From: DATESN01 sp035270785
GTDB taxonomy: Bacteria; Bacillota; Clostridia; Lachnospirales; Lachnospiraceae
Reading direction: 5' to 3'
NCBI GenBank assembly: GCA_035270785.1
Contig: DATESN010000123.1
Span: 85,480 to 149,479, forward strand
Length of the DNA: 64,000 bases
The number at the start of each line of letters is the position of its first letter. Positions within the stretch are counted from its first letter, which is position 1. The position numbers and the translations under genes were made by a program. Of this stretch, positions 8,263 through 17,444 are shown piece by piece. Below the pieces are notes generated by a model, which saw nothing but the letters and a program-made list of their open reading frames with translations, ran no database searches and was not told the origin of the DNA.

Positions 8263-10356
8263 ATGAATATTTATACAACGGATAGGATTCGAAACGTGGT
8301 TGTGCTTGGCCATGGTGGATGCGGTAAGACTAGTATGGTAGAAGCCATGGCGTATTTAGCAGGAATTACCTCTCGTATGGGTAAAATCACAGATGGTAAT
8401 ACCATTAGTGATTATAGCAAAGAAGAGCAGAACAGACATATTTCCATAAGTACCTCTTTAGTTCCCATAGAGTGGGAAGGTTATAAAATAAATCTTCTTG
8501 ATACTCCGGGGTTTTTTGATTTTGTAGGTGAAGTGGAAGAAGCCGTTAGTGCAGCAGATGCGGCTATTATTGTTATTTCTGGTAAGGCTGGAGTTGAAGT
8601 TGGTACGGATAAAGCATGGGAAATTTGTGAAAAATATAAACTTCCTAGGATGATATTTGTTGCGGATATGGATGTTGATAATGCATCATTTAGACAAGTT
8701 GTTGAAGAATTAACCCTAAAGTATGGTAAAAAGATGGCACCATTTCACTTACCAATTCGTGAAAATGAAAAATTTGTAGGGTACATAAATGTGATTAGTG
8801 AAACGGGAAATAGATGGCAAGGAAAAGAAGTAGTAAAATGTGATATTCCTGACTATAGTAGACAAAATCTACAATTATGTCGTGACACCCTACTAGAAGC
8901 GGTAGCAGAAACAAGTGAAGAAAGAATGGAACGCTACTTTAATGGGGATACTTTTTCAGAAGCAGAGATACGATCAGTACTTCGATTAAATATTAATGAT
9001 GGAAGCATCATACCTATGTCCATGGGATCCAATATCTTATGTCAAGGTATCTATACATTATTAGATGATATTGTAAAATATATGCCTAGTCCTGAAAACA
9101 AAGAAAAAATTGGAATAAACATAAAAACAATGGAAGAATTTCAAGGAAATTATGATATTTCAAAAGCAAAATCTGCATATATATTTAAAACGATTGTAGA
9201 TCCCTTTATCGGCAAGTATTCCTTGATTAAGATTTGTTCAGGCGTACTAAAGTCAGACGATACGATTTATAATTATGAAAAAGATGTGGAAGAAAAAGTT
9301 AGTAAGTTATTTGTATTACGGGGAAATAAACCATTGGAAGTAAGTGAACTACATGCAGGTGATATTGGAGCCATTGGAAAACTTTCGGCCGCAAGAACGG
9401 GAAATACGTTATCAACTAAAGCAACCATAATTAGTTATGAAAAGGCTGATATATCAACACCGTATACATATATGAGATACAAAGCAACAAATAAAGCAAA
9501 TATTGATAAGATTTCCACAACCCTACAAAAAATGATGCATGAAGATTTAACGTTAAAAGTTGTCAATGATGCTGAAAATAGACAAATGTTATTGTATGGT
9601 ATTGGGGAACAGCATCTTGAAGTTGTAGCAAGTAAGCTATTAAACGAATATAAAGTACAAATAGAATTAAGTAAGCCAAAAGTTGCTTTTCGAGAAACGA
9701 TTAAGAAAAATTCGGATGTAGAATATAAGTTTCGTAAACAATCAGGTGGACATGGGCAATATGGTCACGTTAAGATTCGGTTTGAACCATCCCTTGATAT
9801 AGAAAAGCCATATATTTTTGAACAAGTGGTGGTTGGTGGAGCAATTCCAAAAAACTTTTTTCCAGCGGTAGAAAAAGGAATGCAAGAATCGGTAGTCAAA
9901 GGTCCACTAGCAGCATATCCAGTAGTTGGAGTTAAGGCAATCTTATATGATGGATCGTATCATCCTGTTGATTCCTCAGAAATGGCATTTAAAATGGCAA
10001 CAATACAAGCATTTAAAAAAGGGTTTATGGAAGCAAGCCCAATATTACTAGAGCCTATTGCTACTTTAAAGGTGACCGTTCCAGAACATTATGCAGGAGA
10101 TGTGATGGGAGATCTCAATAAAAGAAGGGGGCGCGTACTTGGAATAAATGCTGCGGAAGATGGTAAAAAGATGGTAGAAGCTGATATTCCAATGATCGAG
10201 TTATTTGGATATTGTACGGATCTTCGGTCTATAACAGGTGGGAGAGGTGATTTTTCATATGCATTTTCTCGTTACGAACAGGCACCAAAGGATGTTCAGG
10301 ATAAAGAAGTAGAAGCTCGTGCTAGCAAAGTAAACGAGGGTAACCAAGAAGCATAA
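8263..10356 (+). CDS. EF-G-like translational GTPase paralogue with altered G4 motif
   Basis: This 697-aa protein has the EF-G domain plan: GTPase domain with P-loop GHGGCGKTS (16-24) and G3 DTPGFFDF, then domains II to V with the RGRVLGI segment near the C terminus. It belongs to the EF-G family but looks like the divergent second paralogue found in many clostridia rather than the main elongation factor, which usually lies in the rps/tuf operon. The G4 motif, normally NKxD, reads Ala134-Asp-Met-Asp137, so the guanine-specificity Asn and Lys are both replaced. GGAGG with seven bases of spacing supports the start. A terminator-like hairpin follows the gene. Its cellular role is unknown; canonical translocation is not assured. 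Confidence 0.8.
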   Translation: MNIYTTDRIRNVVVLGHGGCGKTSMVEAMAYLAGITSRMGKITDGNTISDYSKEEQNRHISISTSLVPIEWEGYKINLLDTPGFFDFVGEVEEAVSAADAAIIVISGKAGVEVGTDKAWEICEKYKLPRMIFVADMDVDNASFRQVVEELTLKYGKKMAPFHLPIRENEKFVGYINVISETGNRWQGKEVVKCDIPDYSRQNLQLCRDTLLEAVAETSEERMERYFNGDTFSEAEIRSVLRLNINDGSIIPMSMGSNILCQGIYTLLDDIVKYMPSPENKEKIGINIKTMEEFQGNYDISKAKSAYIFKTIVDPFIGKYSLIKICSGVLKSDDTIYNYEKDVEEKVSKLFVLRGNKPLEVSELHAGDIGAIGKLSAARTGNTLSTKATIISYEKADISTPYTYMRYKATNKANIDKISTTLQKMMHEDLTLKVVNDAENRQMLLYGIGEQHLEVVASKLLNEYKVQIELSKPKVAFRETIKKNSDVEYKFRKQSGGHGQYGHVKIRFEPSLDIEKPYIFEQVVVGGAIPKNFFPAVEKGMQESVVKGPLAAYPVVGVKAILYDGSYHPVDSSEMAFKMATIQAFKKGFMEASPILLEPIATLKVTVPEHYAGDVMGDLNKRRGRVLGINAAEDGKKMVEADIPMIELFGYCTDLRSITGGRGDFSYAFSRYEQAPKDVQDKEVEARASKVNEGNQEA

Positions 10357-10380
10357 TAGAGTAATTACTTTTATAGAAAT

Positions 10381-10424
10381 AACAGTACTTATCGTAAGTT
10401 TCATTATGGTAGGTACTGTTTTAA
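10381..10424 (+). terminator. Terminator after the EF-G paralogue
   Basis: AACAGTAC (10381-10388) pairs with GTACTGTT (10413-10420), with further wobble-containing pairing inside the loop, followed by TTTT. This is a likely intrinsic terminator. Confidence 0.6.
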
Positions 10425-10447
10425 ATTATAAATAAAATGGATATTAT

Positions 10448-10476
10448 TTGATATGAAAATGATAGTGTGCTATGAT
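10448..10476 (+). promoter_or_regulatory. Candidate promoter of the 548-aa membrane protein gene
   Basis: TTGATA (10448-10453), a 17-bp spacer and TATGAT (10471-10476) lie 45 bp before the start codon. Confidence 0.5.
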
Positions 10477-10520
10477 AAAAACCAGTAAAACACATGTAAG
10501 AAATGTAGATTGGGGTATTT

Positions 10521-12167
10521 ATGAAAGAGGTTTTTATAAAAAAAATAATTAGAAAAGTTATTGTTGTGATATTACTATTACTAGTAGCATTTATCTATTA
10601 CTACTTAACATTGCCTGCTATCAATATTCATTCCGCAGGATTTTGGTTCTTTTTTATGTTTATGATTTTTGTTTTAAATGGAATGTGGCTGTTTAAAAAG
10701 AAACGAAAAGAGTTTGCGGGCTTTTCAAAAGATGGAATACAATTGGATATGCAAATGTTTAAAGATATAAAATTTGGTATTTTATTATTGGTAATTGTAT
10801 TTGCCATGTATATAATTGGTAGTATTTTATCCTCGCCTATTATTAATGCAAAAAAATATCAAAGGCTTATGACCATTGAAAAGCGTGTATTTACAGAAGA
10901 TGTTCAGGAAGTGGATTTTAGTACAATTCCTCTTTTAGATAAAGATTCTGCTTCTTTATTAGGCAATAGAAAAATGGGTAGCATTGTGGAGATGGTATCA
11001 CAATTCGAAGTGGATGATGACTATACTCAAATTAATTATAATGATAAACCTGTACGGGTTACACCTTTGAAATATGCTAGTACAATCAAATGGATTACCA
11101 ATCAAAAAGAAGGTATTCCAGCATACATTTTAATTGATATGACAAATCAAAACACTTCATGTATCAATTTAACAGAGGGAATTAAATTTTCAAAATCAGA
11201 ACATTTTAACCGTAATTTATATAGACATTTGAGATTTAATTACCCCACCTATATTTTTGATGATCAAATCTTTTTTGAAATAGATGATGCAGGGATTCCT
11301 TACTGGGTATGTCCAGTTAAGAAGTTCAATATAGGACTATTTGGTGGCCAAACAGTGGGAAGAGTAGTTTTATGTAATGCCGTAACAGGAGAGTGCACTG
11401 ATTATGCTATTAATGATGTACCACAATGGATTGATAAAGTGTATTCTGCAGAATTATTAACAAAGTTATATGATTATTCAGGTTCTTTAGTAAATGGATA
11501 TTTAAATAGTATTCTTGGTCAAAAAGGTTGTTTGAAGACAACCAATGGCTATAATTATATTGCCTTAGAAGATGATGTTTGGGTATACACAGGAGTAACG
11601 AGTGTAAGTGGGGATCAATCAGTAATTGGTTTTGTTTTAATGAATCAAAGAACAATGGAGACAAGGTTTTATACCATTGAAGGGGCCATTGAAGATTCGG
11701 CAATGTCTTCGGCAGAAGGTCAAGTTCAACATTTGGGATACGATGCTACTTTTCCATTATTACTAAATATTGCAAATGAACCAACTTATTTTATGGCATT
11801 AAAAGATGAAGCTGGATTAGTTAAAAAATATGCAATGGTAAATGTTCAAAAGTATCAGGTAGTGGCAACAGGGGATACTGTGAAAGAATGTGAAAAAGAG
11901 TACACAACGCTTTTAAACACCAGCGGCATTGTTTTGAATGTAATTGGAGAAAATAAGAATGTGAAAGGTGAAATAACTGCGCTGGCATCTGTTGTAATAG
12001 AAGGTAGCACACATATCTATTTATGTATTGGTGAAGGTGGTAATATCTATGATGTGGATCTATTAAATCAAGAACTAATATCCATCATTAAATACAAAAT
12101 TGGAGATAAGGTTTCGATACATTATTTGGATGATATTGGATTAAAACCTGTAGTTTCCATAGAATAA
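10521..12167 (+). CDS. Unrecognised membrane-anchored protein, 548 aa
   Basis: I do not recognise a named domain. The first 110 residues contain three hydrophobic segments: about 8-30, 40-57 and 88-106. A charged loop rich in Lys and Arg follows the second. The remaining roughly 430 residues are a soluble region with regular beta-strand-like composition and no cysteine pattern or catalytic motif I can name. The positive-inside rule suggests this large C-terminal part is outside the membrane. GGGG about seven bases before the ATG serves as ribosome binding site. The gene has its own candidate promoter and lies alone between two terminator-like hairpins, so it is probably monocistronic. A role in the envelope is only a guess. 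Confidence 0.75.
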   Translation: MKEVFIKKIIRKVIVVILLLLVAFIYYYLTLPAINIHSAGFWFFFMFMIFVLNGMWLFKKKRKEFAGFSKDGIQLDMQMFKDIKFGILLLVIVFAMYIIGSILSSPIINAKKYQRLMTIEKRVFTEDVQEVDFSTIPLLDKDSASLLGNRKMGSIVEMVSQFEVDDDYTQINYNDKPVRVTPLKYASTIKWITNQKEGIPAYILIDMTNQNTSCINLTEGIKFSKSEHFNRNLYRHLRFNYPTYIFDDQIFFEIDDAGIPYWVCPVKKFNIGLFGGQTVGRVVLCNAVTGECTDYAINDVPQWIDKVYSAELLTKLYDYSGSLVNGYLNSILGQKGCLKTTNGYNYIALEDDVWVYTGVTSVSGDQSVIGFVLMNQRTMETRFYTIEGAIEDSAMSSAEGQVQHLGYDATFPLLLNIANEPTYFMALKDEAGLVKKYAMVNVQKYQVVATGDTVKECEKEYTTLLNTSGIVLNVIGENKNVKGEITALASVVIEGSTHIYLCIGEGGNIYDVDLLNQELISIIKYKIGDKVSIHYLDDIGLKPVVSIE

Positions 12168-12172
12168 AAACA

Positions 12173-12201
12173 TTGACAATGGGTGTAAGAAAGCTTAAAA
12201 T
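12173..12201 (+). promoter_or_regulatory. leuS promoter
   Basis: TTGACA (12173-12178), a 17-bp spacer and TAAAAT (12196-12201) form a strong vegetative promoter. It starts a leader of roughly 110 nt before leuS. Confidence 0.75.
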
Positions 12202-12257
12202 ACAACTTGTTAAATGCAAGGAATCGTAAGAGCTTATCTTTTATCAGAGAGTGCAAT

Positions 12258-12292
12258 AGCCCTTTCGTCTCTAGAATAGAAACGAAGGGGCT
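12258..12292 (+). terminator. Hairpin in the leuS leader, possible attenuator
   Basis: Positions 12258-12268 pair with 12282-12292 (11 bp, one G-U). The hairpin lies downstream of the leuS promoter and 27 bp before the start codon. The T-tract after it is weak. No T-box sequence (conserved GGGTGG bulge region) is present and the leader is too short for one. It may instead terminate read-through from the gene upstream. Confidence 0.55.
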
Positions 12293-12319
12293 TTATCAGT
12301 TTATTAGGAGGATATAAAT

Positions 12320-14731
12320 ATGGCTGTTCCATATAATCACAGAGAAATCGAACAAAAATGGCGCAAAAAATGGGAGATAAATCCTGTTAATGTGAATGAT
12401 GGTAAAAAACCAAAATATTATTGCTTAGATATGTTTCCTTATCCATCAGGAAATGGACTCCATGTGGGTCATTGGAGAGGATATGTTATATCAGATGTAT
12501 GGAGTCGATATAAATTATTAAATGGTCATTATATCATTCATCCAATGGGCTGGGATGCCTTTGGATTGCCAGCAGAGAATTATGCTATTAAAATGGGTGT
12601 TCATCCTGCCAAATCAACAGCGGAGAATGTATCTAATATAAAAAGACAAATAGATGAAATTGCTGCGTTATATGATTGGGACATGGAAGTAAATACTACG
12701 GATCCAAATTTTTATAAATGGACCCAATGGATATTCGTGAAAATGTTTAAGGCGGGACTGGCATATGAAAAACAAATGCCAATTAACTGGTGTCCTTCTT
12801 GTAAAACGGGACTAGCAAATGAAGAAGTTGTAAATGGTCAGTGCGAACGCTGTGGAACAGATGTTACAAAGAAAAACCTAAAACAGTGGATGTTAAGAAT
12901 TACAAAATATGCGGATCGATTATTGGAAGATTTGGATAAACTTGACTGGCCAGAGAAGGTTAAAAAGATGCAAGGGGACTGGATCGGTCGTTCTTATGGT
13001 GCTGAAGTTGAATTTAAAGTTGACGGAAAAGATGAAAATATTGTAGTATATACCACCAGACCAGATACCTTGTTTGGTGCAACCTTTCTTGTGCTTGCAC
13101 CGGAACATGCATTGGCCAGTGTACTTGCTACAAAGGAAACAAAAGACAACGTGGAACAATACATTTATGATGCTAGTATGAAATCAAATATAGACAGACT
13201 TCAAGATAAAGAAAAGACAGGAGTTTTTTCAGGAACATATGCAATTAACCCATTAAACGGAGCACAAGTTCCAATATGGATATCAGATTACGTTCTTGCT
13301 GATTATGGCACAGGAGCTATTATGTGTGTACCTGCTCACGATGACAGAGATTTTGAGTTTGCCAAAAAATTTGATATACCAATTATTCAAGTTATTGCTA
13401 AAGATGGAATAGAAACGAAAGATATGCAAGTTGCCTATACAGAAGCCTCTGGAATTATGATTAATTCTGGGGATTGGAATGGCATGGAATCATCTGTTCT
13501 AAAAAAGGAAGCTCCTATGATCATAGAGAATAAGGGATTTGGTAGAAAAACCACGAATTATAAACTTCGTGATTGGGTATTTAGTCGTCAACGTTATTGG
13601 GGCGAACCGATTCCAATTGTACATTGTGAAACATGTGGATGTGTTCCTGTTCCAGAAGAACAACTTCCATTATTATTACCAAATGTAGAAACATATCAGC
13701 CAACAGGAACAGGTGAATCACCCCTTGCAGATATTGACGAATGGGTAAACACAACTTGCCCAAGTTGTGGTGGTCCTGGAAAGCGTGAAACAAATACAAT
13801 GCCTCAATGGGCAGGATCTTCTTGGTATTTTTTACGTTACGTGGATAGTCATAATAAGGAAGAACTTGTAAATAAGGAAGTAGCCCATAACCTATTACCG
13901 GTAGATATGTATATAGGTGGTGTGGAACATGCAGTGCTCCATTTATTATATTCGAGATTTTATACAAAGTTCTTAAATGACATTGGTGTTATAGACTTTG
14001 ATGAACCTTTTACAAAATTATTTAATCAAGGAATGATTACTGGTAAAAATGGTATAAAGATGAGTAAATCAAAAGGAAATGTGGTATCTCCAGATGATTT
14101 GGTAAGAGATTATGGTTGTGATTCTTTAAGACTTTATGAATTGTTTGTAGGTCCACCTGAACTAGACTCAGAATGGGATGATAGAGGAATTGAAGGTGTT
14201 TATCGTTTTATAACAAGATTATGGAATTTGATTATGAATAACAAAGATAAAAACGTTGTTGCAACACCTGAAATGATGAAGGTTCGCAATAAAATGATTT
14301 ATGATATTACATTTAGATTAAACAGCTTTAGTTTAAATACGGTTGTATCAGGGTTTATGGAATATAATAACAAATTAATAGAGATGTCAAAAGATGGTGG
14401 TATTGATAAAACAACATTGGAAACTGCAATTATCTTGCTTGCACCATTTATTCCACATGTATCAGAAGAACTTTGGGCAGAACTTGGACATTGCGAAAGT
14501 GTTTTTACAAATCAATGGCCAATCCATGATGAAAAAGCAATGATTGACAATGAAAAAGAAGTTGCTGTTCAAATTAATGGCAAGACTAAAATAGTTATTA
14601 AAGTTTCCGCGGATATTGAAAAAGAAGCAGCAATTGCAGAAGGCAAACTCGCATTAGGTAGTAAACTAGAGGGAACCATTATAAAAGAGATTTATGTACC
14701 AGGTCGTATTATTAATATTGTGGTAAAATAG
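12320..14731 (+). CDS. leuS: Leucyl-tRNA synthetase
   Basis: This class I aminoacyl-tRNA synthetase charges tRNA-Leu. The 803-aa length is typical of bacterial LeuRS. The HIGH-type motif reads HVGH (48-51) and the KMSKS motif is at residues 580-584. Zinc-ribbon cysteines occur in the inserts near CPSCKTG and CPSCGG, and the editing (CP1) domain lies between. AGGAGG with seven bases of spacing precedes the start. The gene has its own promoter and structured leader and is followed by a strong terminator. No anomaly was noted in the coding sequence. Confidence 0.97.
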   Translation: MAVPYNHREIEQKWRKKWEINPVNVNDGKKPKYYCLDMFPYPSGNGLHVGHWRGYVISDVWSRYKLLNGHYIIHPMGWDAFGLPAENYAIKMGVHPAKSTAENVSNIKRQIDEIAALYDWDMEVNTTDPNFYKWTQWIFVKMFKAGLAYEKQMPINWCPSCKTGLANEEVVNGQCERCGTDVTKKNLKQWMLRITKYADRLLEDLDKLDWPEKVKKMQGDWIGRSYGAEVEFKVDGKDENIVVYTTRPDTLFGATFLVLAPEHALASVLATKETKDNVEQYIYDASMKSNIDRLQDKEKTGVFSGTYAINPLNGAQVPIWISDYVLADYGTGAIMCVPAHDDRDFEFAKKFDIPIIQVIAKDGIETKDMQVAYTEASGIMINSGDWNGMESSVLKKEAPMIIENKGFGRKTTNYKLRDWVFSRQRYWGEPIPIVHCETCGCVPVPEEQLPLLLPNVETYQPTGTGESPLADIDEWVNTTCPSCGGPGKRETNTMPQWAGSSWYFLRYVDSHNKEELVNKEVAHNLLPVDMYIGGVEHAVLHLLYSRFYTKFLNDIGVIDFDEPFTKLFNQGMITGKNGIKMSKSKGNVVSPDDLVRDYGCDSLRLYELFVGPPELDSEWDDRGIEGVYRFITRLWNLIMNNKDKNVVATPEMMKVRNKMIYDITFRLNSFSLNTVVSGFMEYNNKLIEMSKDGGIDKTTLETAIILLAPFIPHVSEELWAELGHCESVFTNQWPIHDEKAMIDNEKEVAVQINGKTKIVIKVSADIEKEAAIAEGKLALGSKLEGTIIKEIYVPGRIINIVVK

Positions 14732-14754
14732 GGTTTTTATAAAAAAAGAAAGGG

Positions 14755-14785
14755 CGCTTCGTAACTAAGTTTTAGTTATGAAGCG
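14755..14785. terminator. Bidirectional terminator after leuS
   Basis: A 14-bp stem pairs 14755-14768 with 14772-14785 (one G-U) around a 3-nt loop. It separates leuS from the convergent minus-strand small genes. Confidence 0.85.
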
Positions 14786-14816
14786 TCAATTACTTTTTAG
14801 TCTACGTATCTTTGTA

Positions 14817-15083
14817 TTATTTTCTCAAAGACATAATTTTATTAATTTTATTTATCTCTTCTGGGGTGCTATGTTTTCGGAGTACAAGAACAATTGCGTC
14901 CATTTCTTCCTTGCTAAATTGAATGTTGTTATCTTTTCCAAATTTAGTAATGGATAATAAGAAGGGAAGCATCTCTTTTTGGGTAAGGTTTTTACCATCA
15001 AACACCATTTTCTGAAGAAATTCAAGTTTTGCTTTTGGAATGTGAGATAAGCTGGAATCGGACATCCAGTCTAATTGATTCAT
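14817..15083 (-). CDS. Small conserved-looking hypothetical protein, 88 aa
   Basis: No function is recognised. The protein is soluble and mostly helical in composition, with no signal peptide, no cysteine and no transmembrane segment. A GGAGG nine bases before the ATG supports translation. It begins 49 bp after the stop of the 174-aa gene on the same strand, so the two probably form an operon, and it ends near the terminator shared with leuS. Both proteins contain Met/Leu/Gln-rich helical stretches, and a shared regulatory or structural role is possible but unproven. Confidence 0.65.
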   Translation of the reverse strand: MNQLDWMSDSSLSHIPKAKLEFLQKMVFDGKNLTQKEMLPFLLSITKFGKDNNIQFSKEEMDAIVLVLRKHSTPEEINKINKIMSLRK

Positions 15084-15132
15084 AATAATTCACCTCCGAT
15101 GATTGATTTTAAAATTTACATTTGATTGGATT

Positions 15133-15654
15133 TCATTCATTAGAATCTCCTTGCATAGAATTAAACATTTCAAACATAGATTGTTGTTCTGGCGTTAAGA
15201 TACCCATTAACATATCCATGGGGTTAAAGGCTGAACTTTCAGAAGAGGAATCTGAATTTTGATTCGACATATTTTTAAAAAGATCCATGGTCTGTGTCAT
15301 CTCCTGAATCATTTTCATGGAACTAAACATAGTTTGAATTTGTTCTAGCTTCTGCTTTTCATCATTGGTACAATACCCTTTTATTTCATTGCATAGGTTG
15401 GAAATATCAATATCTTTTTTTTGATCCTCACAACTACAAATACCATATGATTTCTTTTTAAAATGTTGAATGGTATGGCTGAATTCTAGATATTTAATAA
15501 AGGGTGCAAGAGTTTTGTTTGTTTTCGAATCGGAATAATACATTAGTATTTTGAGTATTTGAATATGATTGTTTGTAAACAAGGAATCAAAAGAATATAT
15601 TTTATCAGAAGGAGAAGGAGCAGAAATAGTATTATGTATGTTATCTTGTTCCAT
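15133..15654 (-). CDS. Hypothetical protein, about 174 aa, Met/Gln/Ser-rich C terminus
   Basis: No named family is recognised. The N-terminal half is helical, with a short Cys-x-Cys pair near residue 76 (ICSCEDQ). The C-terminal half is rich in Met, Gln, Ser and Phe, with repeated MF/MDM patterns suggesting an amphipathic self-associating region. A GGAGG lies ten bases before the ATG at 15654; a TTG at 15660 is an alternative start with shorter spacing. It is upstream of, and probably co-transcribed with, the 88-aa gene. It could be a spore or stress protein, but nothing in the sequence proves it. Confidence 0.6.
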   Translation of the reverse strand: MEQDNIHNTISAPSPSDKIYSFDSLFTNNHIQILKILMYYSDSKTNKTLAPFIKYLEFSHTIQHFKKKSYGICSCEDQKKDIDISNLCNEIKGYCTNDEKQKLEQIQTMFSSMKMIQEMTQTMDLFKNMSNQNSDSSSESSAFNPMDMLMGILTPEQQSMFEMFNSMQGDSNE

Positions 15655-15758
15655 ATTCAAAATTCCTCCTTATCACAAAAATCTATGTTTAAAATGCAAC
15701 AAATATGATAGTATCCGAAAGATAAAATAATTGTTCTAAGTGCATTTGTATTGACAAG

Positions 15759-15786
15759 AAAATAGGCCTCCATAGAAGCCTATTTT
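15759..15786 (-). terminator. Terminator after the Cys-rich small gene
   Basis: AAAATAGGC (15759-15767) pairs with GCCTATTTT (15778-15786). On the minus strand the stem ends in a T-run, as expected for the gene at 15808-16041. Confidence 0.75.
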
Positions 15787-15807
15787 ATCGGTATGTTTTT
15801 TACTGAA

Positions 15808-16041
15808 CTAGAAGATGGAATTTCCACCACCACAGCAGCAGCTAAGGATAAGAATTAAGGGAAGAATACCTTCACAACCATTGTTGTTTCCACAACCATT
15901 GTTATTTCCGCCACCAAGTAAACCGCCACCATTTCCACCACAACATGATAAAAGAAGAATAATTAATAAAATACCGCCACATCCACCATTATTATCTGGT
16001 TTTGTGTCACAACCACAATGTGTTGCTGTTAAGTCACTCAT
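15808..16041 (-). CDS. Small Gly/Asn/Cys-rich protein (chorion class HCB 13-like)
   Basis: This 77-aa protein resembles the small high-cysteine proteins of clostridia labelled chorion class HCB 13: a short polar N terminus beginning MSDLTATHCGC, then two hydrophobic cores each ending in a cysteine cluster and separated by Gly/Asn repeats. The two cores (ILLIILLLSCCGG and ILPLILILSCCCGG) look like an internal duplication. GGAGG six bases before the ATG and a terminator just after the stop support a real single gene. The opposite-strand frame here is a proline-rich shadow. The function is unknown; a spore or envelope location is a guess based on composition. Confidence 0.72.
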   Translation of the reverse strand: MSDLTATHCGCDTKPDNNGGCGGILLIILLLSCCGGNGGGLLGGGNNNGCGNNNGCEGILPLILILSCCCGGGNSIF

Positions 16042-16163
16042 GTTTTGCCTCCAAGATTTATATATAGTTCATTTTATGTGTAATGCTTGGCAATGTTTCT
16101 ACATTTTAAATATATTTTTAAAAATTTTTTAAAAAGTTATATTATTATATCTTGTAAAAACTA

Positions 16164-16191
16164 TTGAATTTATTTCAATATATAGTAATAT
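16164..16191 (+). promoter_or_regulatory. Weak candidate promoter of the sortase locus
   Basis: TTGAAT (16164-16169), a 16-bp spacer and TAATAT (16186-16191) lie in very A+T-rich DNA, so the match may be by chance. Confidence 0.3.
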
Positions 16192-16239
16192 ATAAATATA
16201 TGTCTAAATGTATTAATGTTTACGAAAGGGACTAAAAGC

Positions 16240-17418
16240 ATGATTGCTACAAGGTGGACGGTAGAAGGCCGCGTTTTTCAAAATCAAACTGATTATAATG
16301 CTGCTTTACGCGACCTAGATAAAATAAATAAGATACGAAAACAAGTTAACTTTAACAATTATAATGAATTAAATAAGTTATTTGACTTAGTTCAGTCGGG
16401 TGAACATCAATTTGAGAGTATCCTTGGAAGGGATTTTGACGATGAGATTTTTGAATTAATCGAATTACTGAAAACCAATACATCCTTAAAAAAAGAAAAG
16501 GAAAAGAAGAAGGGTTCTAGAGAAAAAAACAAAAAAAATAACAAAGTAACTATAAAGTTGGAAGATTATGATGAGGAATTTCGAAAAGAAATCATGAAGC
16601 AAATAAAGTTGCGTGAAAAAAGACGAAAACTTATGATTAGTTTTTTCTCTATCCTTGCTATATGTTGTATTGGCTACTTTGTTTTTTATTCTTATATGTC
16701 TGATAAAAACCAAAAAGATTTTGATAAATTGGCTTCCCTCAAGGAAATGACTTCCCAAAGTGAAGTTGCTGTTAAAGAAAAAAATGAAAAATCAAAGGAT
16801 ATCATTAGTAAACAAAATCAAGAGGAAATTGTGATACCAGAAATTTTAGAAAAATACAAAACTTTATATAATAAAAATAAAAGACTAATTGGATGGTTAA
16901 AAATTGACGATACTATAATAGACTACCCAGTGTTACAGTCTAGTAGTTCAGAATATTATCTAGATCATAATTTCAATCAAGAATATGATAAAAATGGAAG
17001 TATCTTTTTGGATCCTCAATGTAATATACTAGATCGTAGTGATAACTTGATTGTTTACGGACACCATATGCAATCTGGCAAAATGTTTGGTTCATTAGAA
17101 AAATATAAAGATGAAGATTTTTATAAAAAACATCCTCTGATTTCTTTTGATACAATTTATGAAGAAGGCAGCTATCAAATTATATATGTGTTTCGTTCTC
17201 GAATCTACAATGAGGAAGATGTTGTGTTTAAATATTATCAATTTATTAATGCCTCGTCTGAGACAGAGTTTAATTCAAATATGGAAGAAATGTCAAAAAT
17301 GTCATTATATAATACAGGAGTTACAGCAAGATATGGGGATGAATTATTGACGCTTTCTACCTGCGACTATCAGGAAACGAATGGCAGATTTATTGTTGTT
17401 GCTAAGAAAATACCGTAA
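16240..17418 (+). CDS. srtB: Class B sortase with long cytoplasmic N-terminal region
   Basis: This transpeptidase cleaves sorting signals of exported proteins and anchors them to peptidoglycan. The catalytic residues are His275 (VYGHHM), Cys375 (TLSTC) and Arg383 (GRF). A single transmembrane helix (about residues 130-150) follows a roughly 130-residue charged cytoplasmic region, which begins with the TRWTVEGRVFQNQ block seen in clostridial class B enzymes. A frame opens at 16216, but GAAAGGG nine bases before the ATG at 16240 decides the start (392 aa). It lies 26 bp before the first of two large surface-protein genes with related sorting signals, which are its likely substrates. Confidence 0.9.
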   Translation: MIATRWTVEGRVFQNQTDYNAALRDLDKINKIRKQVNFNNYNELNKLFDLVQSGEHQFESILGRDFDDEIFELIELLKTNTSLKKEKEKKKGSREKNKKNNKVTIKLEDYDEEFRKEIMKQIKLREKRRKLMISFFSILAICCIGYFVFYSYMSDKNQKDFDKLASLKEMTSQSEVAVKEKNEKSKDIISKQNQEEIVIPEILEKYKTLYNKNKRLIGWLKIDDTIIDYPVLQSSSSEYYLDHNFNQEYDKNGSIFLDPQCNILDRSDNLIVYGHHMQSGKMFGSLEKYKDEDFYKKHPLISFDTIYEEGSYQIIYVFRSRIYNEEDVVFKYYQFINASSETEFNSNMEEMSKMSLYNTGVTARYGDELLTLSTCDYQETNGRFIVVAKKIP

Positions 17419-17444
17419 ATACCTAAGGGTAAAGGAGAATTACG

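Noticed and set aside
12202..12319. T-box riboswitch before leuS
   Set aside because: The leader is about 110 nt, lacks the conserved T-box bulge sequence, and shows only one simple hairpin.
15815..16132. Proline-rich plus-strand frame opposite the Cys-rich small gene
   Set aside because: It is the antisense of Gly/Asn/Cys codons, has no ribosome binding site, and the minus-strand gene has a good one plus a terminator.
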